A stretch of DNA of 64,000 nucleotides from an uncultured Campylobacter sp. (lineage in GTDB: Bacteria; Campylobacterota; Campylobacteria; Campylobacterales; Campylobacteraceae), in contig NZ_CALHVN010000042.1 of NCBI RefSeq assembly GCF_938039245.1, forward strand, positions 1 to 64,000, given 5' to 3'. Positions within the stretch are counted from its first letter, which is position 1. Each line of letters begins with the position of its first letter. Below are positions 34,440 through 43,349 of this stretch, piece by piece. Under the pieces are notes generated by a model. The model did no database searches and was not told where the DNA came from. It worked only from the letters and a program-made list of their open reading frames with translations. The translations under genes and the position numbers were made by a program.

Positions 34440-35778
34440 CTTTTTTCACCCAGCCTATCTTGCCGTCGTCTAGTAAAATTTTGACGTAGTCCTCGTGTTC
34501 GCCGAGGATCTCGACTTTTTCCTCCGCTTTTGAAGTATAAAATACGCTAGAGTTTTGCGTAGGTAAAATTTTTACGTTTATATTTTGCCTTAGCGTCGCG
34601 CCGCCAAACGGGTTGTAGCTGTAAAGGATATAAGCTCCAAGGCCTACTACGACGACAAGGAATATCGCATCGCGCTTAAACAAAAACGTGATCAAAAATA
34701 TACCGAAAAGCGCGTAAACTCCGATATTTTTGTAAATTTCAAATTTGCTTTGCTTTGGATTTAGCCCTATTTGCGTGCTGATCTCGTCGTCCTCCACGAC
34801 TACCGGGAGCGAAAAGCTCACGAAATCTTTTTTGGCGAGGCTAAAGTAGTTAAAATCGATCGAGGTTTTTTCGGGCGAAAATATCGCGAAATAATATCCG
34901 CTTTGCGCGTCAAATTCGCCGCTCGTGGAGTCCACGCCTTGTTTGATGATGTCCTTATCCTCGATGAAAAAGTCCGCGATGTTGCCTTTTTGCGCGTTTA
35001 CCTCGACGATCATGATGAGATTTTTGTCGTCAAATTTGTTGGTTTTGTATTTTTTGACTTCGAGATTTTGGGCGACGACGTGGTTGTATTTCTCGCCGCT
35101 TTTTAGCGCTACGATTTTAGGTAGCGAAAGCGTCAAATTTACCGTCTGAAAAAACTCGCCGTTGCGCTTTAAATTTACCGTGATTTTTGGATTTTGCACG
35201 ACTTGAGCGGAAGCCTCTGCGTAAATTTGAGCTTTATAAACGCCCTTGCCGTCGTTATCCCAGCGTAAATTTGAGCTTAGCCATTTTAGGTTTTCGGTTT
35301 CGGGTAAGACGGTTTGCAAATCTACCGCGATGTTATCCTGGATATCGACCGAGAGCGTAAAGCTAAAAATTTGTCCGACGTAGACTTGCTTTGGTGCGTT
35401 TAGAGCCTTGATGATGATATCGTTTGGCTGCACGCGCTCGTATAGTTGGCTGTCTTTTAAATTTAACTCAGGCTCGTTCGTAGGAGCGATATTTTGCGGG
35501 ATAGGCTGGCGCAGATGCGTGCCGCCTTGGTTGCTTACGGTTTGGCTTTGCGCTGCGGGGGTTCTGTTTTGAGTAGCCGCGCTTTGTGCCTGGGCAGGAG
35601 TTCTATTTTGCGCGCTTAGCGCTTTGTTTTGTAAATTTGGCTTTTGCGCGGGCGTTTGCGGAGCAGGCTTGATCACTTTTTGGCTTTGCTCGTCACCCAT
35701 CATATCAAATACGCTAGGCTCGGTGGCCGTGCAAGCTAAAACAAATATAGTAAAAAAGGCTAAAAAGGGCTTTAGCAA
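34426..35778 (-). CDS. Membrane protein with BatD-like strands and C-terminal SH3 domain
   Basis: 450 residues. The N-terminus looks like a lipoprotein signal (FVLACTATEP, Cys16), followed by a Gln/Ala/Pro-rich low-complexity stretch (about 30-105). Residues 110-330 are beta-rich and recall the BatD/oxygen-tolerance fold (QVYVGQIFSFTLSVDIQDN). Two membrane helices follow (about 350-390), then an SH3-like domain ending GKIGWVKKDDIF. It overlaps purQ by seven bases upstream and plsC by 14 downstream. C. jejuni has a hypothetical gene at this same place (from memory). A role in envelope biology is only inferred. Confidence 0.65.
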   Translation of the reverse strand: MLKPFLAFFTIFVLACTATEPSVFDMMGDEQSQKVIKPAPQTPAQKPNLQNKALSAQNRTPAQAQSAATQNRTPAAQSQTVSNQGGTHLRQPIPQNIAPTNEPELNLKDSQLYERVQPNDIIIKALNAPKQVYVGQIFSFTLSVDIQDNIAVDLQTVLPETENLKWLSSNLRWDNDGKGVYKAQIYAEASAQVVQNPKITVNLKRNGEFFQTVNLTLSLPKIVALKSGEKYNHVVAQNLEVKKYKTNKFDDKNLIMIVEVNAQKGNIADFFIEDKDIIKQGVDSTSGEFDAQSGYYFAIFSPEKTSIDFNYFSLAKKDFVSFSLPVVVEDDEISTQIGLNPKQSKFEIYKNIGVYALFGIFLITFLFKRDAIFLVVVVGLGAYILYSYNPFGGATLRQNINVKILPTQNSSVFYTSKAEEKVEILGEHEDYVKILLDDGKIGWVKKDDIF

Positions 35779-36437
35779 ACTAGCCCTTTTAGCATCTTTA
35801 GTCCGTCGTCCGTACCCAAAAACTTCTCGCAGGCGCGCTCTGGGTGAGGCATGAGGCCAAATATCTTTTTGCTCTTATCGCAAATTCCCGCTATCTCGTC
35901 GACCGATCCGTTTGGATTTAGCGTGGCGCCGTTTGCATCGCAGTATTTTAGCAGGACCTGATCGTTATCATAGAGACCTTTTAACGTCGCCTCGTCGGCG
36001 TAAAAGTTACCCTCGCCGTGAGCGATCGGGATGTTTACGATCTCGCCGACGCTTAAATTTGAGAGAAATTTATTTGCGTTTGAGATCACTTTTAGGTGGT
36101 GATATTTTGAGATGAAGCTTAAATTTTCGTTTCGTCTCATCGCTCCTGCAAGCAGTTTTAGCTCGCATAGCATCTGAAAGCCGTTGCAAATGCCAAGCAC
36201 GTATCCGCCTTTTTGGGCGTGTTTTACGACTGCGCTCATCGCGGGGCTAAATTTAGCGATAGCCGCCGTGCGCAAGTAGTCGCCGTAGCTAAATCCACCC
36301 GGAAGTACGATTAGATCGGCGTTTATCTCGCTTTCTTTGTGCCAGATTATCTGCGTCTGGCAACCCAAAAGCTCAAAAGCGTACTTCGTATCTTGCTCGC
36401 AGTTCGTGCCTGGAAACAAAACGATGGCGACTTTCAT
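35772..36437 (-). CDS. purQ: Phosphoribosylformylglycinamidine synthase, glutaminase subunit
   Basis: Supplies ammonia from glutamine for the fourth purine step, working with PurS and PurL. 221 residues from ATG 36437, which overlaps the purS stop (ATGA); an in-frame start five codons earlier is less likely. Class I glutaminase triad: nucleophile Cys in VLGICNGFQML, and His/Glu in LMPHPERACE. GGFSYGDYLR is the family oxyanion region. PurL is not in this window. Confidence 0.95.
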   Translation of the reverse strand: MKVAIVLFPGTNCEQDTKYAFELLGCQTQIIWHKESEINADLIVLPGGFSYGDYLRTAAIAKFSPAMSAVVKHAQKGGYVLGICNGFQMLCELKLLAGAMRRNENLSFISKYHHLKVISNANKFLSNLSVGEIVNIPIAHGEGNFYADEATLKGLYDNDQVLLKYCDANGATLNPNGSVDEIAGICDKSKKIFGLMPHPERACEKFLGTDDGLKMLKGLVC

Positions 36438-36694
36438 TTTGCGCTCTCGCATTTATCGTTCAAATTTATCTCGTAGTCCTCGATGACGGTGTTTGCGAGC
36501 AGTTCCTCGCACATTTTAGTTAGCTCCTTGCGCGCTTCGTCTTTACTTGCGGCGTTTATGTCAAGCACAATTTGTTTGCCTATTCGCACGCCGCTTACGT
36601 TGTTAAATCCAAGCGAGCCGAGCGCGTGCTCGACTGCCTTTCCTTGCGGGTCTAAAACGCCGTTTTTTAAGGATACGTTGATGATAGCTTTCAT
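36434..36694 (-). CDS. purS: Phosphoribosylformylglycinamidine synthase subunit PurS
   Basis: Small structural subunit of the FGAM synthase complex, joining PurL and PurQ. 86 residues, normal length. Typical start KAIINVSLKNGVLDPQGKAV and NNVSGVRIGKQIVLDIN; the C-terminal helix region CEELLANTVIEDYEINL is also characteristic. It lies one base after purC and overlaps purQ by four. Confidence 0.93.
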   Translation of the reverse strand: MKAIINVSLKNGVLDPQGKAVEHALGSLGFNNVSGVRIGKQIVLDINAASKDEARKELTKMCEELLANTVIEDYEINLNDKCESAK

Positions 36695-36695
36695 T

Positions 36696-37412
36696 TTAAA
36701 CCTTAGATAAAATTCTTTTTAAAACTTCTTCGTAGGCGACTTTTACGCTACCCAGATCCTGGCGAAATCTATCTTTATCGAGTTTTTCGTTCGTAGTCGC
36801 GTCCCAAAAGCGGCAGCTATCCGGGCTGATCTCGTCTGCCAGCAGGATATTTCCGTCCTTATCGACGCCGAATTCGACTTTGAAATCGACTAGTTTTAAA
36901 TTTCTGTCTGCGAAAAATTTAAAGAGGATAGCGTTTATCTCGCGGCCCATGTGTTTTAGTCTGTCAAGGTCGTTTTCGCTCTTAACTAAGCCCATGATTA
37001 GACAGTGTTCGTCGTTTACGAGCGGATCGTGCAGATCGTCGTTTTTGTAGTAAAACTCTACCAATGGAAACGATAAAACCGTGCCTTCTTTTATCGCAAG
37101 GCGCTTCGTTAGCGAGCCGGTTGCGATATTTCTTACGACCACTTCAAGCGGGATGATTTCGCATTTTTTCACGAGCTGTTCGGTGTCGCTTAGAGTTTCG
37201 ACCAGGTGAGTCGGGATGCCTTTTTCTTTTAAAAGATTAAAAAGCTGTGTCGAAATTTTGTTATTTAGCGCGCCTTTGCCCGCTTCATTACCTCTTTTTT
37301 GCGCATCAAAGGCGGTTAGGTCGTCTTTAAATTCCGCTATTAGTAAGTTCGCATCGTCCGTTGCGAACATCTTTTTTCCCTTGCCCTCGTAGATCAGCTC
37401 TTTTTTTTGCAT
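36696..37412 (-). CDS. purC: SAICAR synthetase
   Basis: Joins aspartate to CAIR, making SAICAR in purine synthesis. 238 residues. Landmarks: YEGKGKKMFAT (ATP site), FKDDLTAFDAQKRG, EVVVRNIATGSL and the end DEISPDSCRFWD, the two PROSITE-type signatures. It follows ctpA by 11 bases, so it is in the same operon. Confidence 0.96.
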   Translation of the reverse strand: MQKKELIYEGKGKKMFATDDANLLIAEFKDDLTAFDAQKRGNEAGKGALNNKISTQLFNLLKEKGIPTHLVETLSDTEQLVKKCEIIPLEVVVRNIATGSLTKRLAIKEGTVLSFPLVEFYYKNDDLHDPLVNDEHCLIMGLVKSENDLDRLKHMGREINAILFKFFADRNLKLVDFKVEFGVDKDGNILLADEISPDSCRFWDATTNEKLDKDRFRQDLGSVKVAYEEVLKRILSKV

Positions 37413-37423
37413 TTTTGCACTCC

Positions 37424-38728
37424 TTATTTTAGCTGTAAAATTTTGATCGCGTCAATCGCCGATTTTAGTTGTATATCGTCGTTTACGTTAGCCTCGGTTA
37501 TTATAGTCTTATTATCCGTGATTTTCGTAGAGTTTTTGTCGCTATTTGCGTCTATTTTGCTCAGTTCGTTGGTTAGGTGTTTTTTTAGTTCGCTCTCTTT
37601 TATAGAAAAGGCATTTTCGTCATGCTGAGGCACTTTACCAGGAAATACGACGATATCAGGCTCCACGCCCGTTGCTTGTATAGTGCGGCCGCTAGGCAGA
37701 TAGTAGCGAGCTATCGTTAGGCGGATGGCCTCTTTGTCGTCTACAGGCAGGATGATCTGCACGCTGCCTTTACCGAACGTCTTTTCGCCGATAACGACGG
37801 CTCGTTTGTGGTCTTGTAGCGATCCGCTCACTATCTCGCTTGCGCTCGCGCTTCCGCCGTTAACTAGCACCGCAAGCGGTAAATTTGTGATTTTATTTGC
37901 TCTCGCGGCTTTAAATTCACTATTTTCGCTCTCGTTTCTACCCTTTTGAGATACGATCACGCCGCTATCTATAAACAAATTCGTCAGTCCGACCGCTTGA
38001 TTTAAAAGTCCGCCCGGGTTATTTCGAAGGTCAAGGATGATACCTTCTGCTTTTGGATATTTTTTGATAAATTCCTCGGCCTTTTCGGTTACGTGTTTAT
38101 CAAAATTCGTCACGCGAAGATAGAGGATGTTGTCTTTTTCGATCATCTTTGCGTAAACGGACTCGACCGAGATGATGTCGCGCACGAGCTTCACGTCAAA
38201 CGGCTTTTGCTCGCCTTTTCGCACGATAGTTATCGTAATAGGCGTCTTTGGTTTGCCGCGCATTTTATTTACCGCTTCGTCTATGGTGGTGCCTAGGGTT
38301 GTATTGCCGTCGATGCGAAGGATGATGTCGCCGCTTTTTATGCCGGCTTTATCGGCAGGCGTGTTTTCGATAGGCGAGATGACCGTTAGCGCGCCGTCTT
38401 TCATACCGACCGTGATACCAAGGCCGCCAAATTCACCGTTTGTCTGCACCTGCATATCTTTAAATGCCTTTTCGTTTAAAAATCCGGAATGCGCGTCAAG
38501 GTTGTTTAAAAGCCCTTCTATGGCTTTATCCACGATCTCTTTAAACTGTAAATCATCAACATAGTATTTTTCGATAGTAGAAATGGTTTTTGTGAGTTTT
38601 GAGAGCGATTGTAGTTTAGAATTTGAGCCGTCCTCAGTGGCTTTAGCGTTTAAATTTGCGCTAAAAACGGCTCCGAAAATCATCGCGCCCGCAACGCTTG
38701 AAAACAAAAACATCTTTTTTTTATTCAA
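37424..38728 (-). CDS. ctpA: Carboxy-terminal processing protease (S41)
   Basis: Periplasmic serine protease cutting envelope proteins at their C-termini. 434 residues with a signal peptide (about 1-29). PDZ domain (about 100-180) with GGLGITVGMKDG and DKAGIKSGDIILRIDG. The catalytic Ser lies in VNGGSASASEIVSGS and the Lys in VVIGEKTFGKGSVQ, as in CtpA/Prc. The C-terminal tail (385-434) is low-complexity and species-specific. First gene of the operon leading to purCSQ and plsC. Confidence 0.94.
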   Translation of the reverse strand: MNKKKMFLFSSVAGAMIFGAVFSANLNAKATEDGSNSKLQSLSKLTKTISTIEKYYVDDLQFKEIVDKAIEGLLNNLDAHSGFLNEKAFKDMQVQTNGEFGGLGITVGMKDGALTVISPIENTPADKAGIKSGDIILRIDGNTTLGTTIDEAVNKMRGKPKTPITITIVRKGEQKPFDVKLVRDIISVESVYAKMIEKDNILYLRVTNFDKHVTEKAEEFIKKYPKAEGIILDLRNNPGGLLNQAVGLTNLFIDSGVIVSQKGRNESENSEFKAARANKITNLPLAVLVNGGSASASEIVSGSLQDHKRAVVIGEKTFGKGSVQIILPVDDKEAIRLTIARYYLPSGRTIQATGVEPDIVVFPGKVPQHDENAFSIKESELKKHLTNELSKIDANSDKNSTKITDNKTIITEANVNDDIQLKSAIDAIKILQLK

Positions 38729-38848
38729 AGTTAATCTCCTGCCTTTTTAAGTGGGGGTATTTTAGTTAAATTTGCCTAAAAATAGGATAAAAGATTTAAT
38801 AAAATTTAATTTTCTTTCGTAAGTATTTATATAAAACCGCTTAGATAA

Positions 38849-38878
38849 CTTGACAATAATCGACTAAAGTTATATAAT
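38849..38878 (+). promoter_or_regulatory. Consensus sigma-70 promoter with HAIR-like HspR site, clpB
   Basis: TTGACA (38850-38855), 17-bp spacer, TATAAT (38873-38878): a perfect consensus promoter. CTTGACA-N7-ACTAAAG (38849-38869) covers the -35 and matches 11 of 14 positions of the HspR operator CTTGAGT-N7-ACTCAAG. HspR repression of clpB is known in C. jejuni (from memory). No CIRCE is present here. Confidence 0.7.
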
Positions 38879-38906
38879 ACGCTCATTATAAACTAAAGGA
38901 GAAAAA

Positions 38907-41480
38907 ATGGCGAATTTAGGCGAAAATTTAACCGCGCAAATGCAAGAGCTGGTAGAAAAGGGCGTCGCGCTAGCGATACATGCGAAAAATCCGCAAACCT
39001 TTCCGCTTCACTTGCTTTGGGCGCTGGTCGCAGATAGCGGCTCGCTACTCAACCAAGTCTTTAACAAAATGAACGTTAGCAAAGACGCCGTGGAGCTTGA
39101 AGTAAAAAGCAAAGCCGCGCAGCTACCTACAAGCTCAAACGTGAGCAAAGAAAACGTGCAAATTTCAAAGGAGCTAATAAACTCTCTTGAAAGCGCGAAA
39201 GCTCTGATGGTGAGTCTAGGAGACAGCTATATCGCGGTGGATACATGGATTATCTCAGCGCTTGAGCTGCCTGAGATCAAGCAAATTTTAGGCAAATTTA
39301 CCGACGTTTTAGAAATCCGCAAAAATTTAGAAAGTATAAGAGCAGGGCGCAAGATAGACAGCCAAACTAGCGACGAGACGCTAGACAGTCTGGAAAAATA
39401 CGGCATCAATCTAACCGCAAAGGCGCTAAATAAGGAGCTAGACCCGGTTATCGGGCGCGACGAAGAGATCACGCGCATGATGCAAATTTTAATAAGAAAA
39501 AGCAAGAATAATCCTATTTTATTAGGTGAGCCGGGCGTGGGTAAAACCGCTATCGTCGAGGGCTTAGCGCAAAAAATCGTGGCAAAAGACGTGCCCACTA
39601 GCCTAGCAAACAAACGCGTAGTAGCTCTTGATATGAGCGCTTTGATCGCTGGCGCAAAGTACCGCGGCGAATTTGAAGACAGGCTAAAAGCCGTCATTAA
39701 CGAGGTAAAAAGCGCGGGAAATATCATCCTCTTTATCGACGAGATACACACCATCGTTGGCGCGGGAGCTAGCGAAGGCAGCATGGACGCGGCAAATATC
39801 CTAAAACCCGCGCTTGCTAGAGGCGAGCTGCATGCCGTGGGCGCTACGACGCTAAAAGAATACCGCAAGTATTTTGAAAAAGACGCCGCGTTGCAACGCC
39901 GCTTTCAGCCCATTGACGTAAAAGAGCCTAGCGTAAACGAAGCGCTTCAAATTTTACGCGGTATAAAAGAGCGCCTCGAGGTGCATCACGGCGTGACGAT
40001 CACCGATAGCGCGCTGGTTGCGGCGGCAAAGCTAAGCGACCGCTACATCTCAAACCGCTTCTTGCCGGATAAAGCCATCGATCTCATCGACGAGGCCGCA
40101 GCCGAGCTCAAAATGCAGATAGAAAGCGAGCCGTACGAACTCGCCCGCATCAAGCGCGAGATCGTAACGCTACAAGTCGAAAAAGAGGCGCTAAAAATGG
40201 AAGACGAGGCTAAAAATGCCGCTCGTCTAGCCGAAATAGAAAAAGAAATCGCCGATCTAAACGAGCAAAAGCACGCCCTTGACGGTAAATTTGAAAACGA
40301 AAAGGCTGTTTTTGGCGGTATCTCAAAAGCAAAAAAAGAGATAGATAGCCTAAAAAGCGAGGCCGAGATAGCGCGCAGAAACGGCGATTTGCAGCGCGCA
40401 GCCGAGATAGAATACGGCAAAATTTTAGAAGCGGCCAACCGCCAAAAAGAGCTCGAAAAAAAATGGGACGAGATGAAAAAATCAGGCGTGCTGCTCAAAA
40501 ATCAGGTCGATGAGGAGCTGGTGGCTGAAATTTTAAGCAAGTGGACGGGAATTTCGGTCAGCAAAATGCTAACTAGCGAAAAGCAAAAATTCCTGATGAT
40601 CGAGGAGCATTTGCGCGAAAGCGTCGTCGGTCAGGATGCCGCTCTGCACGCGCTAGCAAGAGCTATCAAGCGAAACAAAGCAGGCCTAAACGAGGGCGCG
40701 CGTCCGATCGGATCGTTTTTGTTTTTGGGACCTACCGGCGTGGGTAAAACGCAGTCGGCCAAGGCTTTGGCTAAATTTTTATTTGACGACGAGCGCGCGC
40801 TCATACGCTTTGATATGAGCGAATACATGGAAAAACACAGCGTCTCTCGCCTGCTAGGAGCGCCTCCGGGATACGTAGGATACGACGAGGGCGGACAGCT
40901 AACCGAGGCCGTGCGCAGACGTCCGTATAGCGTCATACTTTTTGACGAGATCGAAAAAGCTCACAAGGACGTGTTTAACGTGCTTTTAGGCATCCTAGAC
41001 GACGGAAGGGCGACTGATAATAAGGGCGTGACGGTCGATTTTAAAAACACGATCATCATCCTCACGTCTAACATCGCGTCAAATTTTATCATGGATCTAA
41101 AAGGCGAGGAGTGCGAGCAAGCGGTCAAAAACGAGCTTAAAAACTACTTTAAGCCGGAGTTTTTAAACCGATTAGACGACACGATAATCTTTAATCCTCT
41201 CGATGAAGACGGGCTAATAAAAATCGTGGATATAATGTTTAAAGAGCTTGAAAAAACGCTGCAAAATCGTGGTATAAAAGCAAGCCTAAGCGAAGAGGCG
41301 AAGAAATTCATCGCGGGAGCGGGCTTTGACATCGTTTACGGCGCTAGGCCTTTGCGCCGAGCTCTTTACGAGCTAGTCGAAGACCCGCTAGCCGATATGA
41401 TCCTGCGCGACGAGCTTGAAAGCGGAGATGAAATCGTAATCGGCGCGAACGGAGAAAATATAACTATAAGTAAAATTTAG
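38907..41480 (+). CDS. clpB: Disaggregase ClpB
   Basis: Hsp104-family AAA+ machine that pulls apart protein aggregates together with DnaK. 857 residues. N-domain (1-150); first ATPase with Walker A GEPGVGKT (about residue 207) and IHTIVGAG; coiled-coil middle domain (about 400-520, heavily charged), which separates ClpB from ClpA; second ATPase with GPTGVGKT (about 608) and VILFDEIEKAH. The Shine-Dalgarno AAAGGAG precedes the ATG. It has its own strong promoter and terminator. Confidence 0.97.
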   Translation: MANLGENLTAQMQELVEKGVALAIHAKNPQTFPLHLLWALVADSGSLLNQVFNKMNVSKDAVELEVKSKAAQLPTSSNVSKENVQISKELINSLESAKALMVSLGDSYIAVDTWIISALELPEIKQILGKFTDVLEIRKNLESIRAGRKIDSQTSDETLDSLEKYGINLTAKALNKELDPVIGRDEEITRMMQILIRKSKNNPILLGEPGVGKTAIVEGLAQKIVAKDVPTSLANKRVVALDMSALIAGAKYRGEFEDRLKAVINEVKSAGNIILFIDEIHTIVGAGASEGSMDAANILKPALARGELHAVGATTLKEYRKYFEKDAALQRRFQPIDVKEPSVNEALQILRGIKERLEVHHGVTITDSALVAAAKLSDRYISNRFLPDKAIDLIDEAAAELKMQIESEPYELARIKREIVTLQVEKEALKMEDEAKNAARLAEIEKEIADLNEQKHALDGKFENEKAVFGGISKAKKEIDSLKSEAEIARRNGDLQRAAEIEYGKILEAANRQKELEKKWDEMKKSGVLLKNQVDEELVAEILSKWTGISVSKMLTSEKQKFLMIEEHLRESVVGQDAALHALARAIKRNKAGLNEGARPIGSFLFLGPTGVGKTQSAKALAKFLFDDERALIRFDMSEYMEKHSVSRLLGAPPGYVGYDEGGQLTEAVRRRPYSVILFDEIEKAHKDVFNVLLGILDDGRATDNKGVTVDFKNTIIILTSNIASNFIMDLKGEECEQAVKNELKNYFKPEFLNRLDDTIIFNPLDEDGLIKIVDIMFKELEKTLQNRGIKASLSEEAKKFIAGAGFDIVYGARPLRRALYELVEDPLADMILRDELESGDEIVIGANGENITISKI

Positions 41481-41539
41481 TTTAATTTTTTAGGCAGCGT
41501 TAAATTTTTGATTTTATTTTAACAAAACCGACTAGCAAT

Positions 41540-41573
41540 TCAAGGCGGCAAATTTAGTCGCCTTGATTTTTTT
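41540..41573 (+). terminator. Rho-independent terminator of clpB
   Basis: Stem TCAAGGCG / CGCCTTGA with an 11-base loop, followed by seven T (41567-41573). About 60 bp beyond the clpB stop. Confidence 0.85.
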
Positions 41574-41671
41574 AAGCCGGTAAAGCGACTTGTTCTGCAG
41601 AACTGCTTTAAATTTCATACTTTGGTTTCTAGCGATACCGCTAAAATTCAGACTTATAGCTTAAAATTTCC

Positions 41672-41700
41672 TTGACAATTCATACTAAAATTTATATAAT
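41672..41700 (+). promoter_or_regulatory. Consensus promoter of the nickel/peptide importer operon
   Basis: TTGACA (41672-41677), 17-bp spacer, TATAAT (41695-41700), another perfect -35/-10 pair. The start site should lie near 41707, just before the inverted repeats at 41716-41758. Confidence 0.7.
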
Positions 41701-41728
41701 GGCAACAGATAATACAAAAAAGTATTGT

Positions 41729-41758
41729 GTATTACTTTTTTATCAAAAAAGGTAATAT
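41729..41758 (+). promoter_or_regulatory. Candidate operator (inverted repeat) in the importer leader
   Basis: GTATTAC (41729-41735), 16 bases, GTAATAT (41752-41758); arms match as inverted repeats in 6 of 7 positions. A second, overlapping repeat is AAAAAAGTA-N8-TACTTTTTT (41716-41741). The wide spacing recalls NikR sites (E. coli: GTATGA-N16-TCATAC). Regulator unknown. Confidence 0.4.
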
Positions 41759-41792
41759 ATTGAAATTTTATGATTTCAAAAAAGGATTTAAA

Positions 41793-43349
41793 ATGATAAA
41801 AAAACTTCTCGTTTCCGCAGCTTTTTTAGCGGCTTGTTTTGCGCAAAATCCAAACGATAATACCCTAAATTTCGCCGTTTCTAAAAACGTCGGCGAGCTA
41901 AATCCGCATCTATACTCGCCAAATGAAATGTTCGCGCAAGATATGGTTTACGAGGGACTGGTTAAATTTGAAAACGGAGGCAAAATTTCGCCCTGGCTCG
42001 CCAAGTCTTGGAGCGTAAGCGACGACGGTAAAATTTATACGTTTGAGCTGCGCCGAGACGTCGTTTTTTCAAACGGCGAAAAATTTAACGCAGCCGCGGT
42101 AAAAGCAAATTTCGACGCCGTTTTAGCCAACCGCAAGCGCCATGAGTGGTTAGAGCTTGCTAGACTGATAGACGGTTGCGAGATAGCGGGAGAATTTGAA
42201 GTAAAACTAAGCCTAAAAAACGCCTACGAACCGACTCTACGCGAGCTTAGCCTCATACGTCCGTTTAGATTTATCGCTCCTAGCGCGATGAAGGACGGCG
42301 GTACGAAAGACGGCGTAAAAGAGCCCGTAGGCACCGGCGCATGGAGATTAGTCGCCACCGAGCGGGGCGTTAGCGATACTTTTGTGAGGAACGATAAATT
42401 TTACGGCGAGCTGCCTAAAATTTCTAAAATAGTCGCGCGCGTGATACCGGAGCCAAATACCAAAATCATCGCGCTAAAAACAGGAGAGGTCGATCTCGTA
42501 TACGGCGGCGAACAGATCCCGATAGATAGCTTTAACGAGCTTAAAAAAGAGTTTGGCTGGGCGGTTTCTCAGCCGGTTTTTACTCTAGTTATCGCATTAA
42601 ATTCGGCCAAATTTCCTACGAACGACGAAGCGGTTAGAAAGGCGTTAAATTTAAGCGCGAACAAAGATCCTATAGCTCAAAAAATATTTTTTAACGCGGC
42701 TAAAAAGGCTGATTTTTTATTTGACGCCTCGGTTCAAAACGCCGACATAAACGCTAGCGCGTATAATTTCGACGTTAAAAAGGCAAATCAAATCCTAGAT
42801 GCCGCAGGCTACGCGACGGGCAAGGACGGCGTGCGATATAAAGACGGAAAAGCTCTTGAGATAGAGCTCGTATATATCGGCTCAAACGCCGTGCAAAAGG
42901 CTATAGGAGAGGTTTTGAGAGCTAATTTTTCTAAAATCGGCGTTAGGTTAAATTTAAAAGCCGACGAGGCGACTATCTTTTACAAAAAGCAAAAAACCGG
43001 CGATTTTGGCGCCGTATTTAACTCCACTTGGGGCGCGCCTTACGATCCTCAGGCTTTTTTAGCTTCGATGAGATTGCCCGCGCACGCCGATTATCAAGCT
43101 CAGCTAGGACTAGCTGATAAAGCGCAAATCGACGAGAAAATCGAACGTATCGCGCTTAGCCTGGACGCAAAAGAAAGACGTGATCTAACTCGCGATGTTT
43201 TAACGCGCCTGCACGAGAGCGCGGTGTATATTCCTATCGTTTACGAGACGACTAAGGCGCTTTGGAACAAGCGCGTAAAAGGCGTGGAATTTGACGCTTT
43301 AAAAGACCGCATACCGTTTGAAAAGATGAGCCTGGACGCTGCAAAATAA
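41793..43349 (+). CDS. ABC importer substrate-binding protein (NikA/DppA family, nickel-type)
   Basis: Periplasmic binding protein of the nickel/dipeptide family, 518 residues from ATG 41793 (Shine-Dalgarno AAAGGA); an in-frame ATG at 41727 lies inside the leader and would spoil the signal peptide. Lipobox-like FLAAC (Cys15) suggests lipid anchoring. Family motifs: GELNPHLYSPNEMFAQDMVY, WLAKSWSVSDDGKIYTFELR, FNAAAVKANFDAV and GTGAWRLV. The N-terminal NPHLYSPN plus MVYEGLVK is closer to NikA/NikZ than to DppA, so nickel is the favoured cargo (inference). Confidence 0.85.
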   Translation: MIKKLLVSAAFLAACFAQNPNDNTLNFAVSKNVGELNPHLYSPNEMFAQDMVYEGLVKFENGGKISPWLAKSWSVSDDGKIYTFELRRDVVFSNGEKFNAAAVKANFDAVLANRKRHEWLELARLIDGCEIAGEFEVKLSLKNAYEPTLRELSLIRPFRFIAPSAMKDGGTKDGVKEPVGTGAWRLVATERGVSDTFVRNDKFYGELPKISKIVARVIPEPNTKIIALKTGEVDLVYGGEQIPIDSFNELKKEFGWAVSQPVFTLVIALNSAKFPTNDEAVRKALNLSANKDPIAQKIFFNAAKKADFLFDASVQNADINASAYNFDVKKANQILDAAGYATGKDGVRYKDGKALEIELVYIGSNAVQKAIGEVLRANFSKIGVRLNLKADEATIFYKKQKTGDFGAVFNSTWGAPYDPQAFLASMRLPAHADYQAQLGLADKAQIDEKIERIALSLDAKERRDLTRDVLTRLHESAVYIPIVYETTKALWNKRVKGVEFDALKDRIPFEKMSLDAAK

